The position numbers and the translations under genes were made by a program. The notes beneath the pieces were generated by a model. That model saw only the letters and a list, made by a program, of their open reading frames with translations, made no database searches and had not been told where the DNA came from. Positions 47,863 to 56,446 of a stretch of 64,000 nucleotides of DNA are shown piece by piece. Source of the stretch: Candidatus Flexifilum affinis (lineage in GTDB: Bacteria > Chloroflexota > Anaerolineae > Aggregatilineales > Phototrophicaceae). The stretch spans positions 56,849 through 120,848 of the forward strand of contig JADJPJ010000027.1 of NCBI GenBank assembly GCA_016713325.1. Direction: 5' to 3'. Each line of letters opens with the position of its first letter. The stretch's first letter is position 1.

Positions 47863-48717
47863 TCAGCGGCCGGCGAACTGGGCCAGCGCCAGATCGACTG
47901 GCGACAGGGCGGGGAGACTTTTCAGCCAATCGGGGTAGTCCCAGCCTTCCGGCTGAAGCATCAGGTGGCAGCGCTTATCGGGGATGCCCGCCAGGGGCAG
48001 GCGCTCGTGGGTGGGCAGGAACCAGGCGCCGTATCCAAGTGGGGCGCACCACTTCAGGATCAGTCCAACATGGTCCAGCGTCGATATTGCCGGGATAATG
48101 TGGACCTCGACCAGAAAGCGCGTTTTTCCCAACCGGGCGATATTCGTAGCCCCTTCCAGGGCCCGCACTTCCGCCCCTTCCACGTCGATCTTGACCAGAT
48201 CCGGCACGCCAAACTTTGACGCCAGCGTATCCAGCCTGATCGTCGGCGCTTTGAGAAAGGCATTGTGCTGCGAAGCGGTGTGAGCGCGCTCCCGATAGAC
48301 ACTGCCGGCGGCGCCCTCCTCGTAGGTCCACAGCGTGACCTCTTCGTCGTCGGCCCGATCGGCGAAGGCTGTGACCAGCCGGACACGATGGCTGAGGCGA
48401 TTGCGAATCAGGTTCTCGGCCGCATAAGAGAGCGCCAGCGGGTTCGGTTCGACCATGACGATCTCCTGAACCGATGGCGACAGCAGCATGATCAGCGCCG
48501 CCTGACCGACGTTCGAACCCACGTCGAAGATGCGCGTCGCTCGCAGAGAACAGGCCGCGATCCAGGCGTAATCGTCCTCCGGCGTTGCCGGCACAGCGCC
48601 CTCACGCACGCGGAAAGTCTTGCCGGCCAGCCTGGCATCGACCAGTGGGGTGGGCAGAGACAGGATGCGGCGGGCGAGCGTCCTTGCCTTGTGAACAGTT
48701 CTGCCGACTCGGTTCAT
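47863..48717 (-). CDS. FkbM-family methyltransferase
   Basis: A 284-residue protein. The SAM-binding motif I reads IFDVGSNVGQAALIMLL, then IVMVEPNPLALSYAAENLIR (acidic end of strand 2), TIRLDTLASKFGVPDLVKID and VEGAEVRALEGATNIARLGK, which is the FkbM signature. It probably O-methylates a hydroxyl of the surface glycan. It is convergent with the glycosyltransferase run, 7 bases from its end. The terminator hairpin of the next minus-strand gene lies just upstream of its start at 48717. Confidence 0.92.
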   Translation of the reverse strand: MNRVGRTVHKARTLARRILSLPTPLVDARLAGKTFRVREGAVPATPEDDYAWIAACSLRATRIFDVGSNVGQAALIMLLSPSVQEIVMVEPNPLALSYAAENLIRNRLSHRVRLVTAFADRADDEEVTLWTYEEGAAGSVYRERAHTASQHNAFLKAPTIRLDTLASKFGVPDLVKIDVEGAEVRALEGATNIARLGKTRFLVEVHIIPAISTLDHVGLILKWCAPLGYGAWFLPTHERLPLAGIPDKRCHLMLQPEGWDYPDWLKSLPALSPVDLALAQFAGR

Positions 48718-48755
48718 GGATCAGCCTTCAACGCAGGGCAGCGAACTCAAAATTT

Positions 48756-48807
48756 CTCCCCTCTGCAATCGGGCATACCCGTGGGCACGCCCGATTGCAG
48801 AGGGGAG
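48756..48807 (-). terminator. Perfect 19-bp hairpin terminator
   Basis: Arms 48756-48774 and 48789-48807 are exact complements (core CTCTGCAATCGGGC), with a 14-base loop. On the minus strand it follows the glycoside-hydrolase-like gene by 7 bases and is trailed by AAATTTT. This fits an intrinsic terminator of that gene. Confidence 0.82.
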
Positions 48808-48814
48808 CCCAATT

Positions 48815-50260
48815 CTAGCCGGCTCCGCGTAGCTGAGCGATAGCGTCGCAGGCCGGGCACGAACCATCCGGACGAATGATGGCAAACCCACCCTGCGGAT
48901 CGCCGTCGATGAAGCGAGTGAAGTTGACGTTGAAAACGATGATCAGGTCGACATTGGCCGTGGTCGCGGCGATTTCGATCGCATCACGCAGCCACTCCGC
49001 CTGCTCGGCCACCGAGGTGTTCGCGCCCCAGGCGAAGCCCGAAGGCAGTTCGCCATAGCCATCCGGCGACAGGTAGCCCAGCTCGCTGAAGCACAGCGGC
49101 GGGTTGGTCGTCCGGAAGGGGAAGGCCGCGCGCTGGAGCATGAGCGGGAAGTAGTACGTCTGGTAGTCGCCACGGGGGTCGCCACCCTGCAGGCGCGGGG
49201 AGATGATGCCTTCGTTGTAGTGGATGCCGATGCAGTCCGAGTACTGCGCCGCGCCGGCATTGGCCATACCCAGGTAGTAGCGGTCGTCGTTCCACACGCG
49301 GTCCAGGCCGAAGGCGCCTTCCGCGCCGGTCGGCGACGGCGCACCGGTGACCACCTTGACGACCGGATCAGTCGCCTTGATGGCATCGTAAGAGGCGCGC
49401 AGCAGTTCGACGTACATGCGCGGATCGATCTGTCCCTGCGGCCACTCGCGGTCCAGGTTCATCTCGTTCCACACCTGAATGGCGTCGGGCTGGAGACCGG
49501 CCACCTCGCCGACGAACGCAGCGTACTGGTCGATGTATTCATCGCCGCCGGAGCCCAGTTCATCCTTGTTGCCCTTGATGGACAGGAAGGCGAAGAAGCC
49601 GTGCTCGTGCGACCAGTTGATCCGGTCGCGGGCCACGTCGATCAGCGAGCGGTCGCCGATGGTGAACGGGATCTGCCACTTCATCCAGGTCATGCCCGCC
49701 TGGCGCATCAGTTCGGCGGCATTCTCGTCGAAGTTGTCCATCTGGCCGCCGACCGGGACCGGCAGTTCGTTGACGACGTTCGGCCGCGGCACAATCACCG
49801 GCGGCGCGGGCGTCGGCGGTTCGGCCGGGGCAGTCGTCGCGACCGGCACGACGACGGACGGCGGCGCGCTGCCATCCAGGCGGTTCAACTGATTGCCCAC
49901 GCGCAGCGGTCCGACCACCACCGTGCGCGATTCGCCATTGGCCAGCAGCACGCGCAGGCGCAGACTGTAGACGCCATCGGCGACGGTCGCGGTGTTGATG
50001 GTCGCCAGCGGGCCATCGGTGACCGGCGTGCGGCTGGGCAGCGAGACGGGCGTCCAGGTGACCGCTTCAGGATAGGCGCCCATCTCGAAGAAGTAGGTAC
50101 TGAGGCCGGCCGGGGGGTTGACCGTGCCAAAAACCGTGAAGGTCCCGGCGATGTCATAGACAGGCGGCGGGTAGTCGATGCGAATGCCGTCGTCCTGCGC
50201 GAACGCAGGAACGACAGCAAGCGCCAGAAACAGCGTGAGGATCAAGAGTCGCCGGAGCAT
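48815..50260 (-). CDS. Secreted glycoside hydrolase clan A-like (cellulase/TIM-barrel) protein
   Basis: The ATG at 50260 has AAGGA upstream and leads a signal peptide (LRRLLILTLFLALAVVPAFA). Residues about 25-130 form a beta-rich module (YPPPVYDIAGTFTVFGTVNP) shared with the next gene. A Pro-rich linker follows (TTAPAEPPTPAPPVIVPRP). Residues about 165-480 look like a TIM barrel: AIQVWNEMNLDREWPQG holds the probable acid/base Glu after Asn (NE motif) and PPLCFSELGYLSPDGYG the probable nucleophile Glu. It likely cleaves a polysaccharide outside the cell, perhaps the one made by the adjacent locus. Confidence 0.88.
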   Translation of the reverse strand: MLRRLLILTLFLALAVVPAFAQDDGIRIDYPPPVYDIAGTFTVFGTVNPPAGLSTYFFEMGAYPEAVTWTPVSLPSRTPVTDGPLATINTATVADGVYSLRLRVLLANGESRTVVVGPLRVGNQLNRLDGSAPPSVVVPVATTAPAEPPTPAPPVIVPRPNVVNELPVPVGGQMDNFDENAAELMRQAGMTWMKWQIPFTIGDRSLIDVARDRINWSHEHGFFAFLSIKGNKDELGSGGDEYIDQYAAFVGEVAGLQPDAIQVWNEMNLDREWPQGQIDPRMYVELLRASYDAIKATDPVVKVVTGAPSPTGAEGAFGLDRVWNDDRYYLGMANAGAAQYSDCIGIHYNEGIISPRLQGGDPRGDYQTYYFPLMLQRAAFPFRTTNPPLCFSELGYLSPDGYGELPSGFAWGANTSVAEQAEWLRDAIEIAATTANVDLIIVFNVNFTRFIDGDPQGGFAIIRPDGSCPACDAIAQLRGAG

Positions 50261-50293
50261 GTGGATCAATCCTTCGTGCTCAGCAGCCCGACT

Positions 50294-51475
50294 TTACGGG
50301 CAGCTCCCCTTCTGCAGGGTGTATTCAATGGTACGGATATTGTCGCCCTCGTTGTTTTCCGGAATGGCGTTGTTCGGATCGATCGTCAGCGTGATGCGGT
50401 GGGTTTCGTTGTACCACGTGCTAATCGTCAGCGGCATGTTGACACGGAACGTCTGGCCTGGAGCGATCACCGGGAAGCCGCCGATCGTCGTGCCCTGAAC
50501 GGAGCCATCCGCCGCGCGCACGTCGACCAGGTTGACCGTGCCGCTGGCGATGGGGTTCTCGGAGCCGAGATTGGCGACATCGAAGCCGACGTTGAACGTG
50601 GTCGCGCAGGTCGGCTGGGCAGGCTCAAGGACGACGATGCCGGCCACCAGGTTGGCATTCGACGTCACCGCCGGGATCGGCGTGAAGGGTGCGGCCGTCG
50701 GCAGTGGCGCGGCGGTCGGCGCGGGCGGCGGCGGCGGGGCAACCCGCGGCAGGCCGGTCAGATCGCCCAGCGTTTCGACGATCGTCGGCGACATCCAGCC
50801 CAGGCGGCCGTCTTCCAGCATGACGTAGTACCAGCCGGTTCCCTGATTGCTGATGCCGCGGATGTTCAGTTCTGTGTCCTGGGGCAGCGACGCGATGATG
50901 CGGTAGGCCTGGCTGTCGCCTTCACGGACATTGCCGTTTGGCGTGGTGATGCGGACGCGCGGCGTGCTGTTCTGGGTCGGCTCAGGTGTGGGCGGCGCCT
51001 GCGTGGCCGGGAGCTGCGTCGCGGTCGGCAGCGGAGTCGGCGTCACGGCAAAAGGCGGCGACGTGTTTTCGATGCGGATCGGGCCGACGATCTGCTGGAC
51101 GGACGTGCCATCCGCCGCGGTGACCGTCAGACGCAGCTCGTACAGGCCGTCCGGCGTCAGGCTCGTGTCCCACACGCCGAGCACATCGTCGACGACCGGC
51201 ACGGCGCTGGGCAGAATGGCCGGGAACCAGTCATTGGCCGTTAGCGGCTGCAAATTGTCCCCCAGGGGACGGAATTCGATGAAATAGTTGGACATTCCGG
51301 TTAGGTTGGCGGTACCACGCACCTCGAACTCGCCGCGCAGCACGTACACCGGCGGCGGCCAGGTGATGTTGGCATTGGGGTCTACCGCCGCGGTGGGGGT
51401 CACATTCTGCGCAACCGCGGGCAGGGCCAGCGCGAACGTCAGCGCCAGCGCAAACAGGACACGTCTAAAGGACAT
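50294..51475 (-). CDS. Secreted protein with shared N-terminal module, bacterial SH3 domain and CARDB-like domain
   Basis: The ATG at 51475 has a strong AGGAGG site. A signal peptide (RVLFALALTFALALPAVAQ) precedes a module of about 100 residues (WPPPVYVLRGEFEVRGTANL) homologous to that of the next gene. A Pro/Thr linker leads to an SH3b domain at about residues 195-245 (DTELNIRGISNQGTGWYYVM, then GRLGWMSPTIVE). The C-terminus is CARDB-like (FDVANLGSENPIASGTVNLV, NNAIPENNEGDNIRTIEY). No catalytic motif is seen. It may bind cell wall or glycan together with the hydrolase-like neighbour 33 bases downstream. Confidence 0.87.
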   Translation of the reverse strand: MSFRRVLFALALTFALALPAVAQNVTPTAAVDPNANITWPPPVYVLRGEFEVRGTANLTGMSNYFIEFRPLGDNLQPLTANDWFPAILPSAVPVVDDVLGVWDTSLTPDGLYELRLTVTAADGTSVQQIVGPIRIENTSPPFAVTPTPLPTATQLPATQAPPTPEPTQNSTPRVRITTPNGNVREGDSQAYRIIASLPQDTELNIRGISNQGTGWYYVMLEDGRLGWMSPTIVETLGDLTGLPRVAPPPPPAPTAAPLPTAAPFTPIPAVTSNANLVAGIVVLEPAQPTCATTFNVGFDVANLGSENPIASGTVNLVDVRAADGSVQGTTIGGFPVIAPGQTFRVNMPLTISTWYNETHRITLTIDPNNAIPENNEGDNIRTIEYTLQKGSCP

Positions 51476-51611
51476 TCTATTCCTCCTGATTCCGTGCGAA
51501 TCAGGGGTATTGTATCGGAAAGACAATCGTTCGCGCTAACGTTTTCCCAACGGTCTTCCGCCGGACAGATGCATCAGACGTGTCAGAACTGAAGATCGTC
51601 GCCGCCGCTGA

Positions 51612-52529
51612 TCAGTCCTCGGTAAGCAGATAAATGCTGTAGCGCAGGGCGGCGGCGGTGATGATCACGGGAAGGACCAGTGGCAGGATCGTCTCGATGA
51701 CAAAGCGCGGAACGCTGTCGAGCGGCAGCAGGCGCGCCAGATTAATAGCCAGAAAGTACGCCCCGCTGGTGAGCAGGGTGGCGGTGATGGCCTGCATGCG
51801 CGATCGACTGCCCGCGCCATACATCGCCCCCAGAGCCGCCACCATCACCGGTTCGATCCACAGCCGCAGGATCGAGACGGCCAGCCCGCCGAGCATTCCC
51901 ACGCGGATCAGCAGCGGTGAACTTTCCAGCCGGAACTGGACGTCGTACTGGATGATCAGCAGGGGCATGCTGAATAGTACGACGGCCAGCGACATCAGCA
52001 TCAGGTTTTCAATGTGGCGCCAGACGGCGGCCGCCATTTTCGCATAAAGGATGTGGAGAATTGGCTGGGGGATCACCAGGGTGAGCGAGAGCGTCTCGTT
52101 GCGCCGTTCGTCGACCACGAAGGTCGCCGCCGCGCTGCCAACCACCATCAGGATCTGCACGTACATGACGACGCCCATCGGCAGCAGCACGACCGAGACG
52201 GTCACGGTGGGCATGAGCAAAGTCAGCAGGCCAGGCACCAGAAGCGAGGCGAAGATCACGATCGCCTGAAGGACATACAGGCGGACGAGCAGGTTGATGT
52301 TGGGCGGGAAGGTCTTCCATGCCGCGCCGAGGTGACGCCGCACGATCGGGTTGGACCGTCGCGCCCAGTAGGGCAGGTGCGCGTCGATCTGGACCGCGCG
52401 CGCGGAGAGCGGTCGGAGCTTTTCGGCGATCGCTTCTGAAGCGGCCGTGGTGGTAGAAAGATTCTGCACGGTCTGCTCCTTCAGGCTGCCATCCGTGGCG
52501 GGTAGTGGGTTTTCTGACTGTAGTTTCAT
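51612..52529 (-). CDS. ABC-2 type membrane permease-like protein, no ATPase partner nearby
   Basis: The start is set at the ATG at 52529 (MKLQSENPLPATDGSLKEQT); the longer frame runs antisense through the Fur gene and is rejected. The 305 residues hold six membrane helices (LTLLMPTVTVSVVLLPMGV, ILMVVGSAAATFVVDERRNE, LMLMSLAVVLFSMPLLII and others). The DERRNETLSLTLVIPQPILH stretch resembles the E-R-x-x-G-T-L motif of ABC-2 permeases. An ATPase gene is absent within 10 kb. It is divergent from the Fur gene across a 90-base shared promoter region, so Fur could regulate it. Confidence 0.8.
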   Translation of the reverse strand: MKLQSENPLPATDGSLKEQTVQNLSTTTAASEAIAEKLRPLSARAVQIDAHLPYWARRSNPIVRRHLGAAWKTFPPNINLLVRLYVLQAIVIFASLLVPGLLTLLMPTVTVSVVLLPMGVVMYVQILMVVGSAAATFVVDERRNETLSLTLVIPQPILHILYAKMAAAVWRHIENLMLMSLAVVLFSMPLLIIQYDVQFRLESSPLLIRVGMLGGLAVSILRLWIEPVMVAALGAMYGAGSRSRMQAITATLLTSGAYFLAINLARLLPLDSVPRFVIETILPLVLPVIITAAALRYSIYLLTED

Positions 52530-52580
52530 AGTACATTCCCGCCTGCCAACGTTAAGTTCAATTGTACCATCCTGAAATGC

Positions 52581-52586
52581 TACAAT
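52581..52586 (+). promoter_or_regulatory. Candidate -10 box of the Fur-family gene
   Basis: TACAAT lies 42 bases before the ATG at 52623 and only 7 before the earliest in-frame ATG (52593). The inferred transcript start is near 52593, which favours the later ATG or a leaderless mRNA. TTCAAT at 52557-52562 is a weak -35 with an 18-base spacer. Confidence 0.45.
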
Positions 52587-52622
52587 AGCGCCGTGATGAC
52601 CGTACACGGAACGATAGCTGCC

Positions 52623-53096
52623 ATGTCCGATACCCTCAGTCCCCGCGCGCAGCGTCTGCGCGATTCCGGTTTCAAACTGACCCACGCCCGGCTGACCGTG
52701 CTGAAGGCGCTGGAGACCGGAGAGCCACACGTGACCTCCTCTGAGCTGCTCGAAGAGGTCAGCCGGCTCGATCCCAGCATCGGGCGGGCCAGCGTCTTCC
52801 GCACGCTCGACCTCTTCACCCGCCTGTCGATCATCCGCCCGACCTATATGGGCGGCAGCATCGCGCCGACTTACGTGCTCATGCCGGACGGCCACCACCA
52901 CCACATCATCTGCATGAACTGCAACCGGGTCTTCGAGTTCGAGAAGTGCGGGCTGGATTCGCTCACCGGCGAACTGGAAGCCCGCTTCGACATCCAGATC
53001 ACCGGCCACCTGCTGGAACTGTTCGGCATCTGCGCGCAGTGCAAGCAGGCCATGGCGGAGAGCGCTTCGCACGCCGATCAGGATGAGGATCGCTGA
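52623..53096 (+). CDS. Fur-family metalloregulator
   Basis: The start is set at the ATG at 52623 (MSDTLSPRAQRLRDSGFKLT); ATGs at 52593 and 52596 are also in frame. The 157 residues contain the winged helix (FKLTHARLTVLKALETGEPH, then VTSSELLEEVSRLDPSIGRA followed by SVFRTLDLFTRL) and the dimerisation domain with the His-rich DGHHHHIICMNCNRVFEFEK and structural zinc CxxC pairs CMNC and CAQC. Fur, Zur, PerR and Mur cannot be told apart by this reading; the HHHH run and two CxxC pairs fit a zinc-loaded member. The TGA overlaps the next ATG. Confidence 0.92.
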   Translation: MSDTLSPRAQRLRDSGFKLTHARLTVLKALETGEPHVTSSELLEEVSRLDPSIGRASVFRTLDLFTRLSIIRPTYMGGSIAPTYVLMPDGHHHHIICMNCNRVFEFEKCGLDSLTGELEARFDIQITGHLLELFGICAQCKQAMAESASHADQDEDR

Positions 53097-54240
53097 TGCA
53101 CATTGCCTTCAACGGCTGGTTCTGGGATCAGCCGAACACCGGCAGCGGCCAGGTGATCCGCCATCTGCTGCCCGCCCTGCGCCGCCTCAAACCCGATCTG
53201 GCCCTCACGCTGATTCTGCCCCCCGGCGCCCAGGCAGAGCCTCTGCCGCCGGACGTGCGCGCCGTGACGACACAGGGATCGCGTTCCAACCTGGGCAAGG
53301 TCTGGTTCGAGCAGCGCACCTTCCCGATCGAAGCGGGCCGCGCGGAGGCCGACATCGCCCACGTCCCCTACTGGGGGCCGCCGCTTTCCTCGCCCATCCC
53401 CTGGTCACCAGCGTGCTCGACGTGATCCCGCTGGCCCTGCCCGAGTACGCCGACGGTTTCTTTCCCCGCCTGTACACCAGCCTGGTCAGCGCCGCCGCGC
53501 GCGGTTCCACCCAGGTGATCGCCATCAGCGACGCCGCTAAAGCCGAGATCGCCGAGCGGCTGGCCATCCCGCCCGACCGCATCACCACCACCCATCTCGC
53601 CGTCGACGAGCAGTACCACCCGCGTATCGGTGCGGAGCGTGACCCGGCCGTGCGTGAGAAATACAACCTGCCCGAGCAGTACGTGCTGGCCGGCTTCGGC
53701 TTCGACCGGCGTAAGCGGCTGGATGTGGCGATGCGGGCTTTCAGCTACGTCGCGAAGGCCGAGGGCGAGAACACGACACTGGTCATCGCAGGCCGAGAGC
53801 CGCACTATGCCGAGCCGATGTTCCCGGACCTGCGCGCGCTGGCCCGCGAGCTGGAGATCGAACCGTTCGTCCAGTGGATCGGCTATGTCGACGAAGCGGA
53901 CAAACCCTCTCTTCTGCGGATGGCCAGCGTCTTCGTCTTCCCCAGCGAGTACGAGGGCTTCGGCCTGCCGGTGCTGGAGGCGATGGCCTGTGGCACGCCG
54001 GTGATCGCCAGCGACATTCCGGTCATCCAGGAGGTGGTCGAGGATGCCGCCTATCTGGTCACGTCGGGAGATGTGCGCAAAATGGGCGGGGCGATGCTGG
54101 CCCTGCTGCTCCAGGACCCGCTGCGCCAGCAGATGATCACCCGGGGGCTGGGGCGGGCGACGCGCTACAGTTGGCGCAAGACGGCGCTGGAGACGCTGGC
54201 CGTCTATGAGCGGACGCTGGCCGGAGCGCGTCAGAGGTAA
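53096..54240 (+). CDS. GT4-family glycosyltransferase (one frameshift)
   Basis: The ATG at 53096 is coupled to the Fur stop (TGATG). The first frame reads MHIAFNGWFWDQPNTGSGQV and ADIAHVPYWGPPLSSPIP. A C is missing in a CCCC run near 53400, after which the frame resumes LVTSVLDVIPLALPEYADGF, VIAISDAAKAEIAERLAIPP, LAGFGFDRRKRLDVAMRAFS and VFVFPSEYEGFGLPVLEAMA, containing the E-x7-E donor motif. Full length is about 381 residues. This is a MtfB/GT4-like mannosyl- or rhamnosyltransferase type. Its coupling to a Fur regulator is unusual. Confidence 0.88.
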
Positions 54241-54268
54241 GCAAAGCCCGCTTCTGGCCGCCGCCGTG

Positions 54269-54745
54269 TCACTCCACCCGCAGCGGCGGCCCCAACAGCT
54301 CCATGCCATGCCGTCTCCACAGTTCCGGGTCCTGCGCAGGCATGGCGTTCTCACGAGTTACTTCCCGGAAGAACGCTTCCATCTGGCCGGCCGGCGTGAA
54401 GACGATCAGCATCCGCCCCAGCCCTTCGCCGACGTGTGCCCAGACATGCGGCACCTGTCGCGGCGCCAGAACCGAGTCGCCCGGCTTCAGCAGGAATTGC
54501 TCCGACCCGATCTCCAGGAGAAACTCGCCTTCGACGGCGTAGAACCATTCCTCCTGCTCAAAATGCAGATGGCGGGCCGGCCCTCCTTTGGAGTGGAACG
54601 TGTTCTCGATGATGAACACGGCGCTGCTGTCCTGTGCGGCGACTTTGAAGGCAATGGCGCTGATGCCCAGACCGCGATGACTCGCGAAGCAGTCTTCGCC
54701 GGCCAGCACCGGATTGACAGCGGATGAATCGTCCTGGCGGTCCAA
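54269..54745 (-). CDS. Cupin-domain protein
   Basis: A single-domain protein of 158 residues. The TTG at 54745 has AGGAG about 10 bases upstream. The cupin motif 1 reads HLHFEQEEWFYAVEGEFLLE (His-x-His, Glu and so a metal site), with motif 2 GDSVLAPRQVPHVWAHVGEG supplying the last His. Expected to bind a metal and act on or bind a small molecule; the reaction is unknown. It is convergent with the preceding glycosyltransferase and separated from the MFS gene by the repeat-bearing gap. Confidence 0.87.
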   Translation of the reverse strand: MDRQDDSSAVNPVLAGEDCFASHRGLGISAIAFKVAAQDSSAVFIIENTFHSKGGPARHLHFEQEEWFYAVEGEFLLEIGSEQFLLKPGDSVLAPRQVPHVWAHVGEGLGRMLIVFTPAGQMEAFFREVTRENAMPAQDPELWRRHGMELLGPPLRVE

Positions 54746-54901
54746 GATGGAATACTCCTGCTGCTCGTGGACGAGAAGGCTATGATGGGGTGCGCGGAGG
54801 TCGGTGATTGTACACTCCCCCGCAGAATCGACCAGGCCGCCAGGGCGAGCAGGGCAAACGCATCAAATTCCTCGTAATTCAAGAAGGGTCATTATGGCGG
54901 T

Positions 54902-54957
54902 GTAGGGGCGCATCGCGATGCGCCCATGATGGCGGGCGGTTCACGAACCGCCCCTAC
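54902..54957. repeat. Nested palindromic repeat in the cupin-MFS gap
   Basis: An outer inverted repeat GTAGGGGCG / CGCCCCTAC (54902-54910, 54949-54957) encloses two palindromes: 54906-54925 (GGGCGCATCG and complement) and 54934-54953 (GGGCGGTTC/GAACCGCCC). The second matches 63062-63081 in 18 of 20 bases. The rest of the 54746-55106 gap shows no coding frame I can support. Confidence 0.65.
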
Positions 54958-55106
54958 TCGCACCCTCATGAACCCATTGATGACTTTGATGCGTTTGCCC
55001 AGGGCGAGTGGATCAGTCCATTCATGCCAACCAGGTGGCGGTCGCCCGCGCAAGGCGCTAAGCTCGCGTCAATTTGACCGCTCTCGCACCCACAGGTGAA
55101 GAGGTC

Positions 55107-56402
55107 ATGGCACAGCAGTCCCAGATCCTCGATGGGCCATCCGCAGCCGCCGACCTGTCTTCTCGTCGGCGCCGGCCCCTGGCTAATCGCAATTTCCGCC
55201 TCCTCTGGATGGGCGAAAACGTCTCGCTCCTGGGCGACCAGTTCTATCTGATCGTCCTGCCGACCCTCGTCTTCCATATGACCGAGTCTTCGCTGGCCTT
55301 CGGCGCCGTCCTGCTCGCCGCAGGCCTGCCGCGTGCCCTGCTCATGATCATCGGCGGCGTGATGACCGATCGGATTTCGCCGCGCCGCGTCATGATCCGC
55401 TCCAATCTTGCTCGCCTCGCCATCACGGCCCTGCTGACCCTGCTCGTGGCAGCGGAGGCGGTCCAGCTGTGGATGCTCTTCCTGGCAGCCTTCTGCTTCG
55501 GCCTGGTCGACGCCTTCTTCCACCCGGCCTACCGGGCCATGATGCCGCTCATCGTCGAGGAGCAGGACTTGCAGACCAGCAACGCCTTCATGCAGGGCTC
55601 GGCGCAGATCGTCAACATGGCCGGTCCCGGCGTGGCCGGCGTGATCATCGCCCGGCTGGGAACCGTCGTGGCCCTCACCCTGGACACCTTCAGCTTCCTA
55701 TTCACATCGGCGGCGCTCTTCTGCATGCACCCACCCTCGATGGAACGCCCGCCCACCGCGGCGCGGGTGGAGACCGGCGCTGTCACTGAGCCGGTCAAGG
55801 GCCGCCTGCTGTCGGAGATTGGGGAGGTCTTTACCTATATCCGCCAGGATCGCCTGCTGACCATCCTGATCGGCGTGGTCGCGGCCATCAACCTGTTCTT
55901 CACCGGCCCGCTGGTCGTCGGCTCGGCGGCGCTCAGCCACGTGCGCTTCGAGGCGGGGTCGGCCGGCTTCGGCGCCATGCTGTCGTCCTTCAGCGTCGGC
56001 ATCCTGATCGGCACCGTCAGCGCGGGGGTCGCGCGACTGAAGCAGCCGGGGCTGATCAGCCTGCTGGGGGTCGCCTCGCAGGGCCTGTTCATGGTGGGGA
56101 TCGGCCTGTCGGGGAGTCTCGAACTGGCCTGCATCCTCTGGCTGATCGTCGGCTGCACGGCGGGCTTTGGCAGCCTGAATTTCATCACCCTGACGCAGAA
56201 GCGCGTCAACCGGGCCATGATGGGCCGCTTTATGAGCCTGATCGCCCTGGCCGAGGTCGGGCTGGCGCCGATTTCCAACGCCGTGGCGGGCGTGGTCGCG
56301 GACCTGAATCTGACGGCCCTGTTCATTGGCGCGGGGGCGCTCCTGACGACGGTCGCGCTCGTTGGAGTTTCCAACCGGATCGTGCGCACAGGCGAGGTCT
56401 GA
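55107..56402 (+). CDS. MFS transporter, exporter-like
   Basis: The start is set at the ATG at 55107 (MAQQSQILDGPSAAADLSSR), preceded by AGAGG. The 431-residue protein has 12 membrane helices. RNFRLLWMGENVSLLGDQFY is the N-terminal signature of the MFS_3/EntS-like group, with loop motif GGVMTDRISPRRVMIRSNLA and the VDAFFHPAYRAMMPLIVEEQ stretch also typical. These export siderophores, macrolides or other small molecules. The substrate here is unknown. A Fur regulator 2 kb upstream is a weak hint of siderophore export, which I regard as speculative. Confidence 0.9.
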   Translation: MAQQSQILDGPSAAADLSSRRRRPLANRNFRLLWMGENVSLLGDQFYLIVLPTLVFHMTESSLAFGAVLLAAGLPRALLMIIGGVMTDRISPRRVMIRSNLARLAITALLTLLVAAEAVQLWMLFLAAFCFGLVDAFFHPAYRAMMPLIVEEQDLQTSNAFMQGSAQIVNMAGPGVAGVIIARLGTVVALTLDTFSFLFTSAALFCMHPPSMERPPTAARVETGAVTEPVKGRLLSEIGEVFTYIRQDRLLTILIGVVAAINLFFTGPLVVGSAALSHVRFEAGSAGFGAMLSSFSVGILIGTVSAGVARLKQPGLISLLGVASQGLFMVGIGLSGSLELACILWLIVGCTAGFGSLNFITLTQKRVNRAMMGRFMSLIALAEVGLAPISNAVAGVVADLNLTALFIGAGALLTTVALVGVSNRIVRTGEV

Positions 56403-56446
56403 CCCGGCGCTGGTGAAGCATAAGCAGCCGGGCCAGACGCACGCTT

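Noticed and set aside
49220..51244. 674-codon open frame on the plus strand
   Set aside because: Antisense to the two secreted proteins, which have signal peptides and ribosome sites; the plus frame is Arg- and Asp-rich with no domain.
51612..53072. Long form (486 codons) of the ABC-2 permease
   Set aside because: The extra N-terminal 181 codons lie antisense over the Fur gene and have no membrane or ATPase features; the ATG at 52529 fits the family.
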